DNA of 64,000 nt from positions 25,352 to 89,351 of the forward strand of contig CAJIZL010000004.1 of the NCBI GenBank assembly GCA_905182035.1. The letters are read 5' to 3'. Below are positions 27,137 through 36,470 of the stretch, one piece after another. The notes under the pieces were generated by a model. That model saw only the letters and a list, made by a program, of their open reading frames with translations. It was not told the DNA's origin and made no database searches. Origin of the DNA: Oceanospirillaceae bacterium ASP10-02a. GTDB taxonomy: Bacteria > Pseudomonadota > Gammaproteobacteria > Pseudomonadales > Balneatricaceae. The translations under genes were made by a program, and so were the position numbers. Each line of letters begins with the position of its first letter. Within the stretch, counting starts at the first letter, position 1.

Positions 27137-28521
27137 TGAACAAGATCTATGACTATTTGGTGATTGGTGCAGGGCCAGCGGGTATGTCTGCTGCAATAGA
27201 AGCAAGTAAAGCAGGGTTGTGTGTATTAGTGCTGGACCAGGCCGCAAGTGCTGGTGGTCAAATTTACCGTAATTTAGGTCAGGCTGGAAGTAAGCAAGCT
27301 AAAGTATTGGGCCCTGACTATGTTTCGGGTAAGCCTTTATTGGCCAGGTTTATGGCTGCTAAATGCGATTACCAACCTCTGGTGCAAGTATGGCATATCG
27401 AGGCCCATGAAAAGGGTTTTGTGGTGGCAGTGCTGGTGTCTGGTGAGTCAATAACTTATGTCACTAGTCATCTATTATTAGCTAATGGGGCTATGGAAAG
27501 ACCTATAGCTATAGCCGGCTGGGATAAGCCTGGGGTTATGACTGCTGGGGCAGGGCAAATTTTACTAAAGTCTTCCGCTTTATTACCTAAACAGGTTGTT
27601 TTGGCCGGTTCCGGTCCTTTGCTGCTGCTGTTGGCGCAACAATATCGTGCGGCTGGTGTCACTATTACTGCCTTACTCGACACCACGCCTAAGTCCAATT
27701 ATTGGTATGCTATACCGTGGCTAGTGGCGGGCTTAACCACGCCAACACAGCTGTTTAAAGGCCTTTGGTTAACCTTGGTGCAGCGCATTAAGATACCTTA
27801 CATTAGTGGAGTGTCTCACATTGAAGTGATAGGCAAAGAGCATGCATCGGGAGTGCGCTACACTGTATCGGGCAAGGTTTATGACATCGCCTGTAACTTG
27901 ATAATGTTACATCAAGGGCTTATTCCTCAAACCCAGATGGCACAACTGTTAGGGTGTCCTCAGGTGTGGAATGACTTTAAACAGTGTTGGCAGACGCAAG
28001 TGGGTGCAGCTGGTCAAACGCCAATCGATGGCCTGCAAGTAGCAGGAGATGCTGGCGCCATTGGGGGTGCCTACTTGGCTCAACTTGAGGGTAGAATTGC
28101 AGGCCTTGCTAGAGTCAATAGTGCAGCAGAACTCCGGTCTCGGCGAAACAAGTTAGTTAACCTATGGCTGCGTTTTAGGATCAAACAACTACACTGGGCT
28201 CGGGGTTTAATTGATCGTCTATACCAACCAGCAGCGTGGCTTTCGGAACCTTCTGGGGACACCGTTGTTTGTCGCTGTGAACAGGTGAGTGCAGAGGCTA
28301 TTACGGCCATTGCCAACACAGGGTGTGCCGGTGTAAATCAACTGAAAAGTTTTACTCGTGCAGGTATGGGGGCATGTCAGGGTCGCCAGTGTGGCCTCAA
28401 TTTAGGCTATTTAGTGGCCCACGCTCAGCAGCGGCCGATGTCAGAGGTAGAGCCTTTGACCGTACGACCTCCTTTAAGTCCTATCTGCTTAGGTCAATTA
28501 GCTAGGCGGTCTGAGTTGTAG
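27136..28521 (+). CDS. FAD/[2Fe-2S] large subunit of the dehydrogenase (alpha subunit)
   Basis: A 461-residue pyridine-nucleotide-disulfide-oxidoreductase-like flavoprotein: GAGPAGMSAAIEASKAG near residue 12, a second nucleotide site (VVLAGSGPLLLLLAQQY), and a C-terminal BFD-type cluster site with C379, C381, C414 and C419. This is the architecture of HcnB, OoxA and the alpha subunit of D-hydroxyproline dehydrogenase. The gene order (DadA-like, ferredoxin, BFD-flavoprotein) differs from hcnABC. Likely substrate: a D-amino, imino or opine compound, with hydroxyproline favoured by other genes in the window. Electrons probably go to the respiratory chain. Confidence 0.85.
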   Translation: MNKIYDYLVIGAGPAGMSAAIEASKAGLCVLVLDQAASAGGQIYRNLGQAGSKQAKVLGPDYVSGKPLLARFMAAKCDYQPLVQVWHIEAHEKGFVVAVLVSGESITYVTSHLLLANGAMERPIAIAGWDKPGVMTAGAGQILLKSSALLPKQVVLAGSGPLLLLLAQQYRAAGVTITALLDTTPKSNYWYAIPWLVAGLTTPTQLFKGLWLTLVQRIKIPYISGVSHIEVIGKEHASGVRYTVSGKVYDIACNLIMLHQGLIPQTQMAQLLGCPQVWNDFKQCWQTQVGAAGQTPIDGLQVAGDAGAIGGAYLAQLEGRIAGLARVNSAAELRSRRNKLVNLWLRFRIKQLHWARGLIDRLYQPAAWLSEPSGDTVVCRCEQVSAEAITAIANTGCAGVNQLKSFTRAGMGACQGRQCGLNLGYLVAHAQQRPMSEVEPLTVRPPLSPICLGQLARRSEL

Positions 28522-28567
28522 TCTGTTTTTTCAAACCAAACTTTGTGCATGATGTAGCTTTCTCAGG

Positions 28568-29161
28568 TTAGTTTTTCACCGCCTGCAATACTAACTCTTT
28601 GAGCTCTTCTACCGGTATGGGTTTGTGTAATACAGACACATTATGAGGTAAATTGCTTGCAGCTACTTCTGCTTCATCTACGCTCGTCACAACGATTGGT
28701 GTGAGGTGATCATATTTAGGGTCATTTTGTAATCGCTCAATTATGGCAAAACCATCGAGCTGCGGCATTTGTAGGTCGGTAATAAGTACTGTTGGTTTGA
28801 ATTCGCCAATCTTAACAAGGGCATCAATGCCATTTTCTGCAGTTTCTACTTGTAGGCTAGGGAACCAATTATTGATGAGCATTTTATACAATAATAAGGT
28901 GTCCTTATTGTCATCTACAATCAGGACTGTAACAGTGCCTTTGGTGCTGGGCCTACGAATAGGTGTTTGTTTTTCATGTTTTTCATCGAGCAGTTGTTGG
29001 ATAGAGCCTACACTAATACGGCGGTGGCCGCCGGCTGTTTTCCACGCTTGTAATACACCACTTTCTACCCAAAGTTGAACTGAGCGTACAGAGACGTTAA
29101 GTAATGTGGCTGCCTGGCGAGTGGTAAGCTCAGACATTGTGGAGAGGTCGATGCTACTCAT
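28568..29161 (-). CDS. response regulator with N-terminal excisionase/MerR-like HTH and C-terminal receiver
   Basis: The 197-residue protein reverses the usual response-regulator order. Residues ~11-60 form a MerR/excisionase-type winged helix (ELTTRQAATLLNVSVRSVQL, then AGGHRRI). Residues ~75-195 form a receiver domain: VLIVDDNKDT, phosphoacceptor aspartate in LITDLQMPQLDG, VVTS and HKPI. No histidine kinase is adjacent, so phosphorylation must come from elsewhere. A 16-base palindrome lies 22 bases upstream of its start, suggesting autoregulation. The target genes are unknown; nearest neighbours are the dehydrogenase trimer (convergent) and pyrC'. Confidence 0.88.
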   Translation of the reverse strand: MSSIDLSTMSELTTRQAATLLNVSVRSVQLWVESGVLQAWKTAGGHRRISVGSIQQLLDEKHEKQTPIRRPSTKGTVTVLIVDDNKDTLLLYKMLINNWFPSLQVETAENGIDALVKIGEFKPTVLITDLQMPQLDGFAIIERLQNDPKYDHLTPIVVTSVDEAEVAASNLPHNVSVLHKPIPVEELKELVLQAVKN

Positions 29162-29183
29162 GTGCGGTTTTTCATCTAAAATG

Positions 29184-29199
29184 ATAATAGGTCTATTAT
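29184..29199. promoter_or_regulatory. palindrome upstream of the HTH-receiver gene
   Basis: ATAATAG-GT-CTATTAT is a perfect 7-base inverted repeat with a 2-base centre, located 23 bases before the start of the leftward HTH-receiver gene. Its position fits an operator or autoregulatory site. Confidence 0.4.
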
Positions 29200-29226
29200 T
29201 ATCAAAATTACCATTTTTAAATAGAT

Positions 29227-29264
29227 AAAAAACCCATAAAAAGTGTCAATTTTCGTGGGGTTTT
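29227..29264 (-). terminator. possible terminator of the pyr operon
   Basis: On the minus strand, just after the pyrC' stop, AACCCCA pairs with TGGGTT across a ~19-base loop and is followed by a run of T. The long loop makes it a weak prediction. A-rich sequence on the other side means it could also work rightwards. Confidence 0.35.
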
Positions 29265-29266
29265 GG

Positions 29267-30535
29267 TTACATTATGTAACTCGTGAGGCCACCTTTTATG
29301 GTTAATTTCACACGTGCCTTGAGTTGCTGGTTGGCTAATGCTTGATTGGTGCCACGGCTCAGTTGGCTAGACGAATTAAGTGTCCAAGGATGGCTGGGAT
29401 CAATTAAGGTGAGGTTGGCTTCTTCACCTATAGCTAGGCTTGTGGTTTTTCCAAGAGCAATGGTGGCACTATTAGAGCTCAATGCTTGAATAGCCAGTGC
29501 CCAGGTAAGATCCTCTGCGGCCACTAGCCCTTGGATGAGTGGGACCAACATATCATAAATCGCCATGCCTGTTGCCGTAGCTGCAAAAGGAGCACATTTG
29601 GCAGCAGATTCATGGGGCTGATGAGCGGAACAGATCGCATCTAAGGTGCCATCTTTAATACCAGCGAGTAGGGCTTTACGGTCTGATTCTGCTCTTAAAG
29701 GCGGTTGAACATGGTACTGGCTACGATAGCCCTCTATGGCAGTGTCGGTGAAGCAAAGATGGGCAATACCCACATCGGCGGTGATGTTCATTCCTTGTGC
29801 CTTTGCCTGACGGATCAGAGCTACGCCCGCCGCACTTGTGAGCTGGTTGAAATGGCCGCTTACGCCAGTATGCTGCATGAATTGTAAATGACGGCTAATA
29901 GAAAGGGTTTCAGCAACCACAGGAATACCATCTAAACCCATCCGTGTTGCAGTGGGGCCGGCATGCATGTGGCCATCACCTAATTGCTGGTCTTGCGCCT
30001 GCACAAATACCTTTAAACCAAAGGTAGCGGCATATTCATAACAACGCAACAACACGGTGTTGTCACTGATGTCGTAACTTGCATTGCTAAAGCCAATGCA
30101 GCCAGCACGAGAAAGCGATTCCATATTACTTAGTTGAGTGCCTTTTAAGTCTTTGGTGAGCGCGGCCACCGGCAGTAAGTCACAAAATCCTGCGGCTGCA
30201 ACCTTGTTTTTGATCATGCTAATAACGGAACCAGCATCACTGCATGGTTGGGTATCTGGGCTGGGACATAAATGCGTGAAACCAGCACTGGCAGCTGCCT
30301 GAGTTTCACTAGCAATGGTGCCCTTTTGTATTTGATTAAGATCCCTTAAGCAGGTGTGAAGGTCTACAAAACTGGGGCTTAAAATCATACCTTTTGCATC
30401 AATGTCTGAGGCTGCACGCACACCAGTGAGGTTTCCAATGGCCTGGATATGGCTGTCTTTTATGTGTAAATCTGTGACTTGATCCAATTGTTTGCTGGGG
30501 TCAATTAGGCGTGCGCCGCGGATAATTATGCTCAT
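29267..30535 (-). CDS. pyrC': dihydroorotase-like protein PyrC', catalytically inactive
   Basis: A 422-residue amidohydrolase-fold protein. The metal motif HxH of true dihydroorotases is H60-T-C62 here, and the later VHAED-type histidine is replaced by glutamine (VQAQDQQL), so zinc binding is lost. In Pseudomonas an inactive PyrC' is required to assemble the PyrB dodecamer. The ATGA overlap with pyrB supports the same structural role. A genuine PyrC must be encoded elsewhere. I do not consider this a decaying gene: the frame is full length and the arrangement is the known one. Confidence 0.9.
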   Translation of the reverse strand: MSIIIRGARLIDPSKQLDQVTDLHIKDSHIQAIGNLTGVRAASDIDAKGMILSPSFVDLHTCLRDLNQIQKGTIASETQAAASAGFTHLCPSPDTQPCSDAGSVISMIKNKVAAAGFCDLLPVAALTKDLKGTQLSNMESLSRAGCIGFSNASYDISDNTVLLRCYEYAATFGLKVFVQAQDQQLGDGHMHAGPTATRMGLDGIPVVAETLSISRHLQFMQHTGVSGHFNQLTSAAGVALIRQAKAQGMNITADVGIAHLCFTDTAIEGYRSQYHVQPPLRAESDRKALLAGIKDGTLDAICSAHQPHESAAKCAPFAATATGMAIYDMLVPLIQGLVAAEDLTWALAIQALSSNSATIALGKTTSLAIGEEANLTLIDPSHPWTLNSSSQLSRGTNQALANQQLKARVKLTIKGGLTSYIM

Positions 30536-31551
30536 GGGCGTAGCTTCCCTGTTAGGCTGGACGGGGTGTTGGCTTGGGCTTGGCGCTGTTGCATTTGGCC
30601 GCTCATGGCCATGGACATCACAGCCATGCGCAGGGCGATACCATAACCCACTTGATTAAGTATCATGGATTGGGGACCATCGGCTACGGCGGACTCAATC
30701 TCTATACCACGATTGATTGGGCCAGGGTGCATTACTATAGCGTCAGGCTTAGCTTGTGCCAAACGTTCTGTAGTGAGTCCGTATAAGCGGAAGTACTCTC
30801 CTGCAGATGGTAAGAAGGCAGAGTCCATACGCTCTGTTTGTAATCGCAACATGATAACAACATCAACACCATCGATGCCGCTGTCCATGTTGTTATGTGT
30901 GGTTACGCCCATACTATCGATGGCTTGGGGCATAAGGGTATTTGGGCCGACTAAACGGATGTCGCTACAACCTAAGGTTTTAAGGGCATGGATTTGGTCA
31001 CGGGCAACTCGAGAATGCAAAATGTCACCCACAATTGCCACTGAGAGAGACTCAAAGTAACCCTTATTGCGGCGAATGGTGAGCATATCGAGCATGGCTT
31101 GTGTAGGGTGTGCGTGGCGCCCATCGCCGGCGTTAATAATGGCCACATCAGGGGTAACTTGGGAGGCGATAAAGTGCGCGGCGCCAGAATCACCGTGTCG
31201 TACCACAAACATATCACTGTGCATGGCACGTAAGTTTTGTAAGGTATCAAGCAGGCTTTCGCCCTTGCTGGTGGCTGAGGTTTTGATGTCTAGGGTAAGC
31301 ACGTCAGCAGATAAACGCTTGGCGGCCAGTTCAAAAGTACTGCGTGTGCGTGTAGAGTTTTCAAAAAACAAATTTACCACCGTACGACCCCGCAGAAGTG
31401 GTACTTTTTTCACCTCCTGATTGCCCACCACAACAAAAGAATCGGCTGTATCTAGGATGCGCTCAAGCATAAGGCGATCTAGCCCTTCTGGGGTCAAAAA
31501 GTGGCGCAGTTCACCACTTTTGGTGAGCTGTAAATCAGCTAAGTTACTCAT
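30532..31551 (-). CDS. pyrB: aspartate carbamoyltransferase catalytic subunit
   Basis: Makes carbamoyl-aspartate, the committed step of pyrimidine synthesis. From ATG 31551 it has 339 residues. The carbamoyl-phosphate motif [19 protein letters not shown] is intact, followed by [12 protein letters not shown] and [12 protein letters not shown]. No pyrI regulatory chain is present, which fits the PyrB-PyrC' holoenzyme class, regulated directly by nucleotides at the PyrB N-terminus. The start overlaps the pyrR end by 8 bases; a GTG at 31560 is an alternative. Confidence 0.95.
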   Translation of the reverse strand: MSNLADLQLTKSGELRHFLTPEGLDRLMLERILDTADSFVVVGNQEVKKVPLLRGRTVVNLFFENSTRTRSTFELAAKRLSADVLTLDIKTSATSKGESLLDTLQNLRAMHSDMFVVRHGDSGAAHFIASQVTPDVAIINAGDGRHAHPTQAMLDMLTIRRNKGYFESLSVAIVGDILHSRVARDQIHALKTLGCSDIRLVGPNTLMPQAIDSMGVTTHNNMDSGIDGVDVVIMLRLQTERMDSAFLPSAGEYFRLYGLTTERLAQAKPDAIVMHPGPINRGIEIESAVADGPQSMILNQVGYGIALRMAVMSMAMSGQMQQRQAQANTPSSLTGKLRP

Positions 31552-32077
31552 GATTAGCACGCTCGATAATAGATAGTTTTAGAGTCTCTGGGCCATCAAG
31601 TTGCAGGTATTGACCCACTTCTAAATCCAATGTAAGTGCACAGGCATCTGCTTGAATGGGTAATTCTCGTTGGTTAACGCTGCATAAGGTAACCAGCTTT
31701 ATACTGGCGGGGCGGCCGAAGTCAAACAGTTCATTCATTGCCGCACGAACGGTACGGCCTGTCATTAAAACATCATCAACTAACAACAGGTGACGATCAT
31801 TAATGTTAAACGGTAGTGAAGAGGGGCTTACTTGTGGATGCAGGCCATTTTTAGAGAAATCATCTCGATAAAAGGCGATGTCTAGTTGTCCAAAAGGCGC
31901 GTGAAGATGTTCGGCAATTACTTTTGCCAACCATACTCCACCTGTGTGAATACCAATAACGAGGGGTTGGCCTAGTTTTTGCGTAGTAATAAGTTGATCG
32001 ACTTGATTTAATAAACTGTTAACGAGGGCGGGAGTGTCTGCCAATTCTGGGTGTTGCGGGTGTTGTGTAGCTCCCAT
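31544..32077 (-). CDS. pyrR: PyrR-type bifunctional regulator/uracil phosphoribosyltransferase
   Basis: A 177-residue type I phosphoribosyltransferase with the PRPP loop [20 protein letters not shown]. In Gram-positives PyrR binds pyr mRNA; in gammaproteobacteria its regulatory role is less clear, and no PyrR-type attenuator stem is obvious in front of this gene. It starts the pyrR-pyrB-pyrC' unit, as in Pseudomonas. The gene ends inside the first codons of pyrB. Confidence 0.93.
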   Translation of the reverse strand: MGATQHPQHPELADTPALVNSLLNQVDQLITTQKLGQPLVIGIHTGGVWLAKVIAEHLHAPFGQLDIAFYRDDFSKNGLHPQVSPSSLPFNINDRHLLLVDDVLMTGRTVRAAMNELFDFGRPASIKLVTLCSVNQRELPIQADACALTLDLEVGQYLQLDGPETLKLSIIERANHE

Positions 32078-32139
32078 TAGGCTTCCTCTTGGTAGGTTTT
32101 AGGCGTGTCTTGTTATGGTAATTATTGTAGCTATCGTAA

Positions 32140-32592
32140 CTATTCTAACAAGGGCACATTTGATAAACGGTGTTCAGTCTCATTAAACCAGCTTTGGAGT
32201 ATTAACCCAGCGGCGATACCATCGACACCATGCTTTTTCCAATCGGTGCCACCACCCGCTTCAAGATGCTCTCGTTTGGCGGCTTGGGTGGATAGGCGTT
32301 CGTCTACTACATAACAAGGACAATCAAAACGAGCGCTCATGCGATTGGCAAATTTTCGTGCCCTTAATGCCATTTCACTGATTGAACCGTCCATATTATA
32401 CGGAATTCCCACTACAAATGCTTGTGCTTGCCACTCGTCTACTAGGCCTTCCAAGATCTGCCAACTTGGGATGCCATCTTGGGCTTTTATGGGTGCCAGC
32501 ACAACGGGTTGAGTGTGGGGATTACTGGCAAAGGCTACGCCTATGCGTTTACTGCCAAAGTCAAAGCCTAGCAAATTAAGGGGTTTATCCAT
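32140..32592 (-). CDS. ruvX: RuvX/YqgF, Holliday-junction-resolvase-like 16S pre-rRNA nuclease
   Basis: A 150-residue RNase-H-fold protein from ATG 32592: LLGFDFGSKRIGVAF holds the first catalytic aspartate, VVGIPYNMDGS the strand-4 motif, and VDERLST plus DGIAAGLILQSW the remaining acidic residues. YqgF matures the 5' end of 16S rRNA. It overlaps yqgE by 8 bases. A TTG two codons upstream is possible but unnecessary. Confidence 0.94.
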   Translation of the reverse strand: MDKPLNLLGFDFGSKRIGVAFASNPHTQPVVLAPIKAQDGIPSWQILEGLVDEWQAQAFVVGIPYNMDGSISEMALRARKFANRMSARFDCPCYVVDERLSTQAAKREHLEAGGGTDWKKHGVDGIAAGLILQSWFNETEHRLSNVPLLE

Positions 32593-33163
32593 GGCCAATT
32601 TGGTTAGAAATCAGATTGATGTCGATACCAAGTGAGTCGGCTGCAGCTTGGAAGCGATCTTCTGGAGCCATTTTAAACACGATATTCGCGTCAAACGGAC
32701 AGCATAGCCAGGAATTGTCTGCCAATTCTTGCTCAAGCTGACCAGGTCCCCAGCCAGCATATCCCAGGGCAATCAGGCTATGCTCGGGGCCAGCAGAGTG
32801 GGCTATGTCGTTAATGACATCAGAGGAAGTGGTTAGGCATAAGTCCTCTGAAACACGAATGCTAGATTTCCACTGCTTATTTCTTAATGGGGTATGTAGT
32901 ACAAACCCGTGTTCTGGCTGCACTGGACCGCCTGTAAATATGGGTTGTTCTACATCTGTAATATTTGAATCCAAGATATCAAGTTGTGGCAGTATGTCTG
33001 TAAAGGCAATGTTGTTAGCTCGATTAATCACTAAACCCATGGCACCTTTTTCACTATGTTCGCAGATATAAACTAAACTGCGGGTGAAGTTCTCATCTTC
33101 CATTTTTGGCATAGAAATCAGCATGAAATGATGCAGACTGTTTTTGCTTGGTTTTTCAGACAC
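32585..33163 (-). CDS. yqgE: YqgE/AlgH (DUF179) family protein (GTG start)
   Basis: The 192-residue protein shows the family pattern HHFMLISMPKMEDENFTRSL, then YICEHSEKGAMGLVINR and FTGGPVQPEHGFVLH, with YAGWGPGQLEQEL late. The biochemical function is unknown. The start is GTG at 33163, overlapping the gshB stop by one base, with AAGGAG six bases upstream; the next in-frame ATG would cut into the conserved N-terminal strand. Confidence 0.93.
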   Translation of the reverse strand: MSEKPSKNSLHHFMLISMPKMEDENFTRSLVYICEHSEKGAMGLVINRANNIAFTDILPQLDILDSNITDVEQPIFTGGPVQPEHGFVLHTPLRNKQWKSSIRVSEDLCLTTSSDVINDIAHSAGPEHSLIALGYAGWGPGQLEQELADNSWLCCPFDANIVFKMAPEDRFQAAADSLGIDINLISNQIGHG

Positions 33164-34122
33164 TAAGCGCTCCTTGCAGATAATAGTTGGCTAATGTGCT
33201 GCATCAGGACAGCGGCAATGTTAGAACCCGTTTGGTCATCAATCTCACGGATGCAGGTAGGACTAGTGACATTAATTTCTGTGAGGCTATCACCGATGAC
33301 GTCAAGGCCTGCAAAATGGATTTCTTTAGCCCTAAGTGTGGGGCCTATTTGTTCGCAGATCCAGCGATCACGATCGGTCAGCAGTCTAGCAACACCAGAA
33401 CCACCGGCGGCTAAGTTGCCACGTGTCTCACCAGAAGAAGGGATGCGTGCTAATACGTGATCTACGGGGTAGCCGTTAATCATTAAGATGCGCTTGTCGC
33501 CATCTTTAATTTCTGGCAAATAACGTTGAGCCATAATTTGTTGTCGACCAAACTCAGTCAGGGTTTCAATAATCACATTAAGGTTAGGTTCGCCCTTACG
33601 CGCTCGAAAAATAGAGGCTCCACCCATACCATCAAGGGGCTTAAAGATCACATCCTCATGATGAGCATGAAACGCTTTAAGTACCTTAGCATCGCTAGCT
33701 ACCAGTACCTCTGGGCAGCATTCAGGGAATTGCGTGGCGAATAGCTTCTCGTTGCAGTCGCGCAAGCTTTGGGGCTTGTTGATAATTAAAGCGCCAGCGT
33801 CTTCAGCTTGACTCAATAAATAGGTAGTGTGCAAAAACTGTGTATCAAAAGGCGGGTCTTTGCGCATTAAGATGACGTCAAGGTTGCCCAGTGGCAACGC
33901 TTGTTGCTGGCCTATTTCGTAAAAATTATTTGGCTCTCTCATCACCCTTAGCTGGGACATCAGTCCTATAGCGACGCCTTGCTCTGCGTACAGGTGCTGT
34001 GGCTCCATATAAAACAATTCCCATCCTAAATCTTGTGCGGCCCACAACATGGCTAGGGAGCTGTCTTTCTTGTAGCTGATGTGATGGATTGGGTCCATGA
34101 CAATGCCAAGGCGTATGGTCAT
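33163..34122 (-). CDS. gshB: glutathione synthetase
   Basis: ATP-grasp ligase that adds glycine to gamma-glutamylcysteine. The 319-residue protein begins with the family pattern LGIVMDPIHHISYKKDSSLA and has VIFKPLDGMGGASIFR (ATP loop), LPEIKDGDKRILMINGYPV and the glycine-rich NLAAGGSGVA. The gene is the third of the rsmE-metK side block reading leftwards, followed with one-base overlap by yqgE. gshA is not in the window. Confidence 0.96.
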   Translation of the reverse strand: MTIRLGIVMDPIHHISYKKDSSLAMLWAAQDLGWELFYMEPQHLYAEQGVAIGLMSQLRVMREPNNFYEIGQQQALPLGNLDVILMRKDPPFDTQFLHTTYLLSQAEDAGALIINKPQSLRDCNEKLFATQFPECCPEVLVASDAKVLKAFHAHHEDVIFKPLDGMGGASIFRARKGEPNLNVIIETLTEFGRQQIMAQRYLPEIKDGDKRILMINGYPVDHVLARIPSSGETRGNLAAGGSGVARLLTDRDRWICEQIGPTLRAKEIHFAGLDVIGDSLTEINVTSPTCIREIDDQTGSNIAAVLMQHISQLLSARSA

Positions 34123-34148
34123 CTGTTCTATGTCTCAGTTAATGGGCG

Positions 34149-34874
34149 TTAAAGGTCGCCCCAAGTATACTGTAGCAAGGTTAAGGCTGCTAAGGGTGCT
34201 GTTTCTGCACGGAGTATACGTGGTCCTAAACTTAATCCAGTATAGCCCTGTGTTTGGGCTTGCTCAACTTCCTGTTGAGTTAATCCACCTTCTGGGCCAA
34301 TGAGTAAGGCGCAACTAGAGGGTGTTGCTTGTGATGCTAAGGGTTTAGTTTGGTGGGGGTGCAATACTAACTTAGCTTCGGTTCGAGTGTTTTGTGTCCA
34401 TGACTCCAAAGCTTCTGGCTCGTGGATGCAAGGTACATCGATACGACCGCTTTGTTCACAGGCGCTAATAGCAATTTGCTGCCAATGGGCAATGCGCTTA
34501 GTTTGGCGCTGGTGGTCGAGCTTAACCTCACAGCGGCTGCTAAAAAGAGGAGTGATTTCATTCACTCCAAGCTCAGTGGCTTTTTGAATAACATAGTCCA
34601 TGCGTTCGCCACGGCACATGACCTGACCTAAGTGGGTATGTAATGGAGAGGTTGGGGGGCCAGCTAGGGGTGCGCTCAAAAACACGCTAACAGCCTTCTT
34701 ACTAACGCTAGTAATGTGAGCACTTACTTGCTCGCCAAGGTGATTAAAAAGGACTACTTCCTGTTTTTCCTGCATCCGAAGAACCTTGCCTACATAATGG
34801 CTGGCTGCTGCTTCAAGAACAATGGTTTGCTCTAATGGTAGCGGCTGCAGGATATGTAGGCGAGGTATGCGCAT
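34149..34874 (-). CDS. rsmE: 16S rRNA (uracil-1498-N3)-methyltransferase
   Basis: A 241-residue SPOUT-family methyltransferase. An N-terminal PUA-like domain (HYVGKVLRM) is followed by a knotted SAM-binding domain with ALLIGPEGGLTQQEVEQA and LSLGPRILRAETAPLAAL, the diagnostic RsmE motifs. It lies three bases after metK and 26 before gshB, so the metK-rsmE-gshB-yqgE-ruvX genes are probably one transcript. Confidence 0.95.
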   Translation of the reverse strand: MRIPRLHILQPLPLEQTIVLEAAASHYVGKVLRMQEKQEVVLFNHLGEQVSAHITSVSKKAVSVFLSAPLAGPPTSPLHTHLGQVMCRGERMDYVIQKATELGVNEITPLFSSRCEVKLDHQRQTKRIAHWQQIAISACEQSGRIDVPCIHEPEALESWTQNTRTEAKLVLHPHQTKPLASQATPSSCALLIGPEGGLTQQEVEQAQTQGYTGLSLGPRILRAETAPLAALTLLQYTWGDL

Positions 34875-34877
34875 AGC

Positions 34878-36047
34878 TTATAAGCCGGCTGCCTTACGCA
34901 AAATTTCAGCTTTATCCGTGTATTCCCAAGTAAAGTTTGGGTTGTCACGGCCAAAGTGGCCATAGGCTGCAGTATCAAGGTATATAGGGCGCTTTAAATC
35001 TAACATTTCAACCAGACCTCCAGCGTTTAAGTTAAAGTGTTGACGTACTAAAGCTTCAATTTTTGCATCACTTATTTTGCCACTGCCAAAGGTATTAAGG
35101 CTAATGGAAGTTGGCTGTGCTACACCAATGGCGTAGGAGATTTGAATCTCACAACGCTCAGCTAAACCGGCGGCAACAATATTCTTAGCCACATAGCGAC
35201 CCGCGTAGGCCGCACTGCGGTCTACCTTAGAAGGGTCTTTGCCAGAGAATGCACCGCCACCATGGCGAGCCATACCACCGTAAGTATCAACAATGATTTT
35301 ACGGCCGGTTAAACCACAATCACCCACTGGGCCACCAATGACAAAATTACCCGTTGGGTTAATGTGGTATTGAGTGTCTTCCGTGAGCCAATGGGCTGGA
35401 ATGACAGGGCGAATAATATGCTCCATCACGGCAGTGCGAAGGCTCTCTAAATCGATATCGGCGCTATGCTGGGTGGAAACTACTACGGCGTCTATAGATA
35501 AAGGTTTGCCATCGCTACCATAACGGAAAGTCAGCTGGCTTTTAGCGTCTGGACGTAACCAAGGCAAGGTGCCGTCTTTACGTACTTTGGCCTGTTGTTG
35601 CATTAAACGATGGGCGTAATGAATGGGCGCAGGCATGAGGCTTTCAGTTTCATTACTGGCATAGCCAAACATTAGGCCCTGGTCGCCAGCACCTTGTTCT
35701 TTGTTGCTATCAGCGCTTTCATCTACGCCCATAGCAATGTCGGAAGATTGCTTGCCAATGGCGTTTAGAATAGCACATGACGCACCATCAAAACCCATAT
35801 CAGAAGAGGTGTAGCCGATGTCTGTTATGACTTTGCGCACCAATTCTTCGATATCTACCCAAGAGTTAGTGCGTACTTCACCAGCCACTAAAACCAAGCC
35901 AGTTTTAATGAGGGTTTCTACAGCAACACGGGATTCGGGGTCTTTTTCCAGCATGGCATCAAGGATGGCATCAGAAATTTGATCGGCGATTTTATCAGGG
36001 TGTCCTTCGGACACTGATTCGGAGGTAAATAGAGTGTATTGGTTCAT
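34878..36047 (-). CDS. metK: S-adenosylmethionine synthetase
   Basis: Makes SAM from methionine and ATP. The protein has 389 residues from ATG 36047; it is preferred to ATG 36053 because GAGG then sits eight bases upstream. Family motifs: [16 protein letters not shown], the hexapeptide GAGDQG, and the [19 protein letters not shown] phosphate loop. It starts the leftward block with rsmE and gshB. No SAM riboswitch is recognisable in the upstream gap. Confidence 0.97.
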   Translation of the reverse strand: MNQYTLFTSESVSEGHPDKIADQISDAILDAMLEKDPESRVAVETLIKTGLVLVAGEVRTNSWVDIEELVRKVITDIGYTSSDMGFDGASCAILNAIGKQSSDIAMGVDESADSNKEQGAGDQGLMFGYASNETESLMPAPIHYAHRLMQQQAKVRKDGTLPWLRPDAKSQLTFRYGSDGKPLSIDAVVVSTQHSADIDLESLRTAVMEHIIRPVIPAHWLTEDTQYHINPTGNFVIGGPVGDCGLTGRKIIVDTYGGMARHGGGAFSGKDPSKVDRSAAYAGRYVAKNIVAAGLAERCEIQISYAIGVAQPTSISLNTFGSGKISDAKIEALVRQHFNLNAGGLVEMLDLKRPIYLDTAAYGHFGRDNPNFTWEYTDKAEILRKAAGL

Positions 36048-36470
36048 AACCATGCCTCGTAATTGAATACTAATCGATGCTTTACGGACATCGTTAGCAG
36101 TGACTTAATTACCAGCCTAGAACATTGTTCTGGCGAGTGCCTTTGGTTCTGCGTAGGTTGCAAAACCAGACGCATTATAGGCTATTGATATATAGATTGT
36201 ATAGTTTATTAACACCACTGGTGCGGGTTTGATGTGGCTTAATATGCTTGTTTTTTGGCGCTGGGAACATACCCCCCTAATCTGCTGTCCATAATGCTCT
36301 TTTTTTAACGAGGTTTGCAATGGAGCAATAAACACCTATACTTTTCAGAGCTTTATGAGCAACGCTCTAGCAAAAAGATAATTAGAAGTGCCGCTCTCTA
36401 ATAATTATCATGAGGCCGTGTGGCCCTATGAGTGGATTGGTAGTGGCGATAGAACTGAGTGCATAAGCAG
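36048..36470. other. 423-base divergent gap between metK and the dksA-like gene
   Basis: No gene is seen here. Two structures stand out. AGAACA-T-TGTTCT (36119-36131) is a perfect dyad 72 bases upstream of metK. GATAATTAGA (36377-36386) can pair with 36397-36409 if three bases bulge out, giving an AT-rich hairpin about 60 bases before the dksA-like start. Either could be an operator or leader structure. Confidence 0.4.

Noticed and set aside
25705..28521. Hydrogen cyanide synthase HcnABC
   Set aside because: The subunit types match, but the order is DadA-like, ferredoxin, BFD-flavoprotein rather than hcnA-hcnB-hcnC, and other genes in the window point to proline-type substrates.
29267..30535. 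Decaying dihydroorotase pseudogene
   Set aside because: The frame is complete and the loss of metal ligands together with pyrB coupling is the known state of PyrC' in Pseudomonas-like bacteria.
30665..31060. Long open frame antisense to pyrB as a gene
   Set aside because: It mirrors strongly coding sequence, has no family motif or ribosome-binding site and breaks the operon logic. The same applies to other long antisense frames, such as within proC, dxs and pgk.
36048..36470. SAM riboswitch upstream of metK
   Set aside because: The long gap lacks a recognisable SAM-I or SAM-II core; only simple inverted repeats are present.
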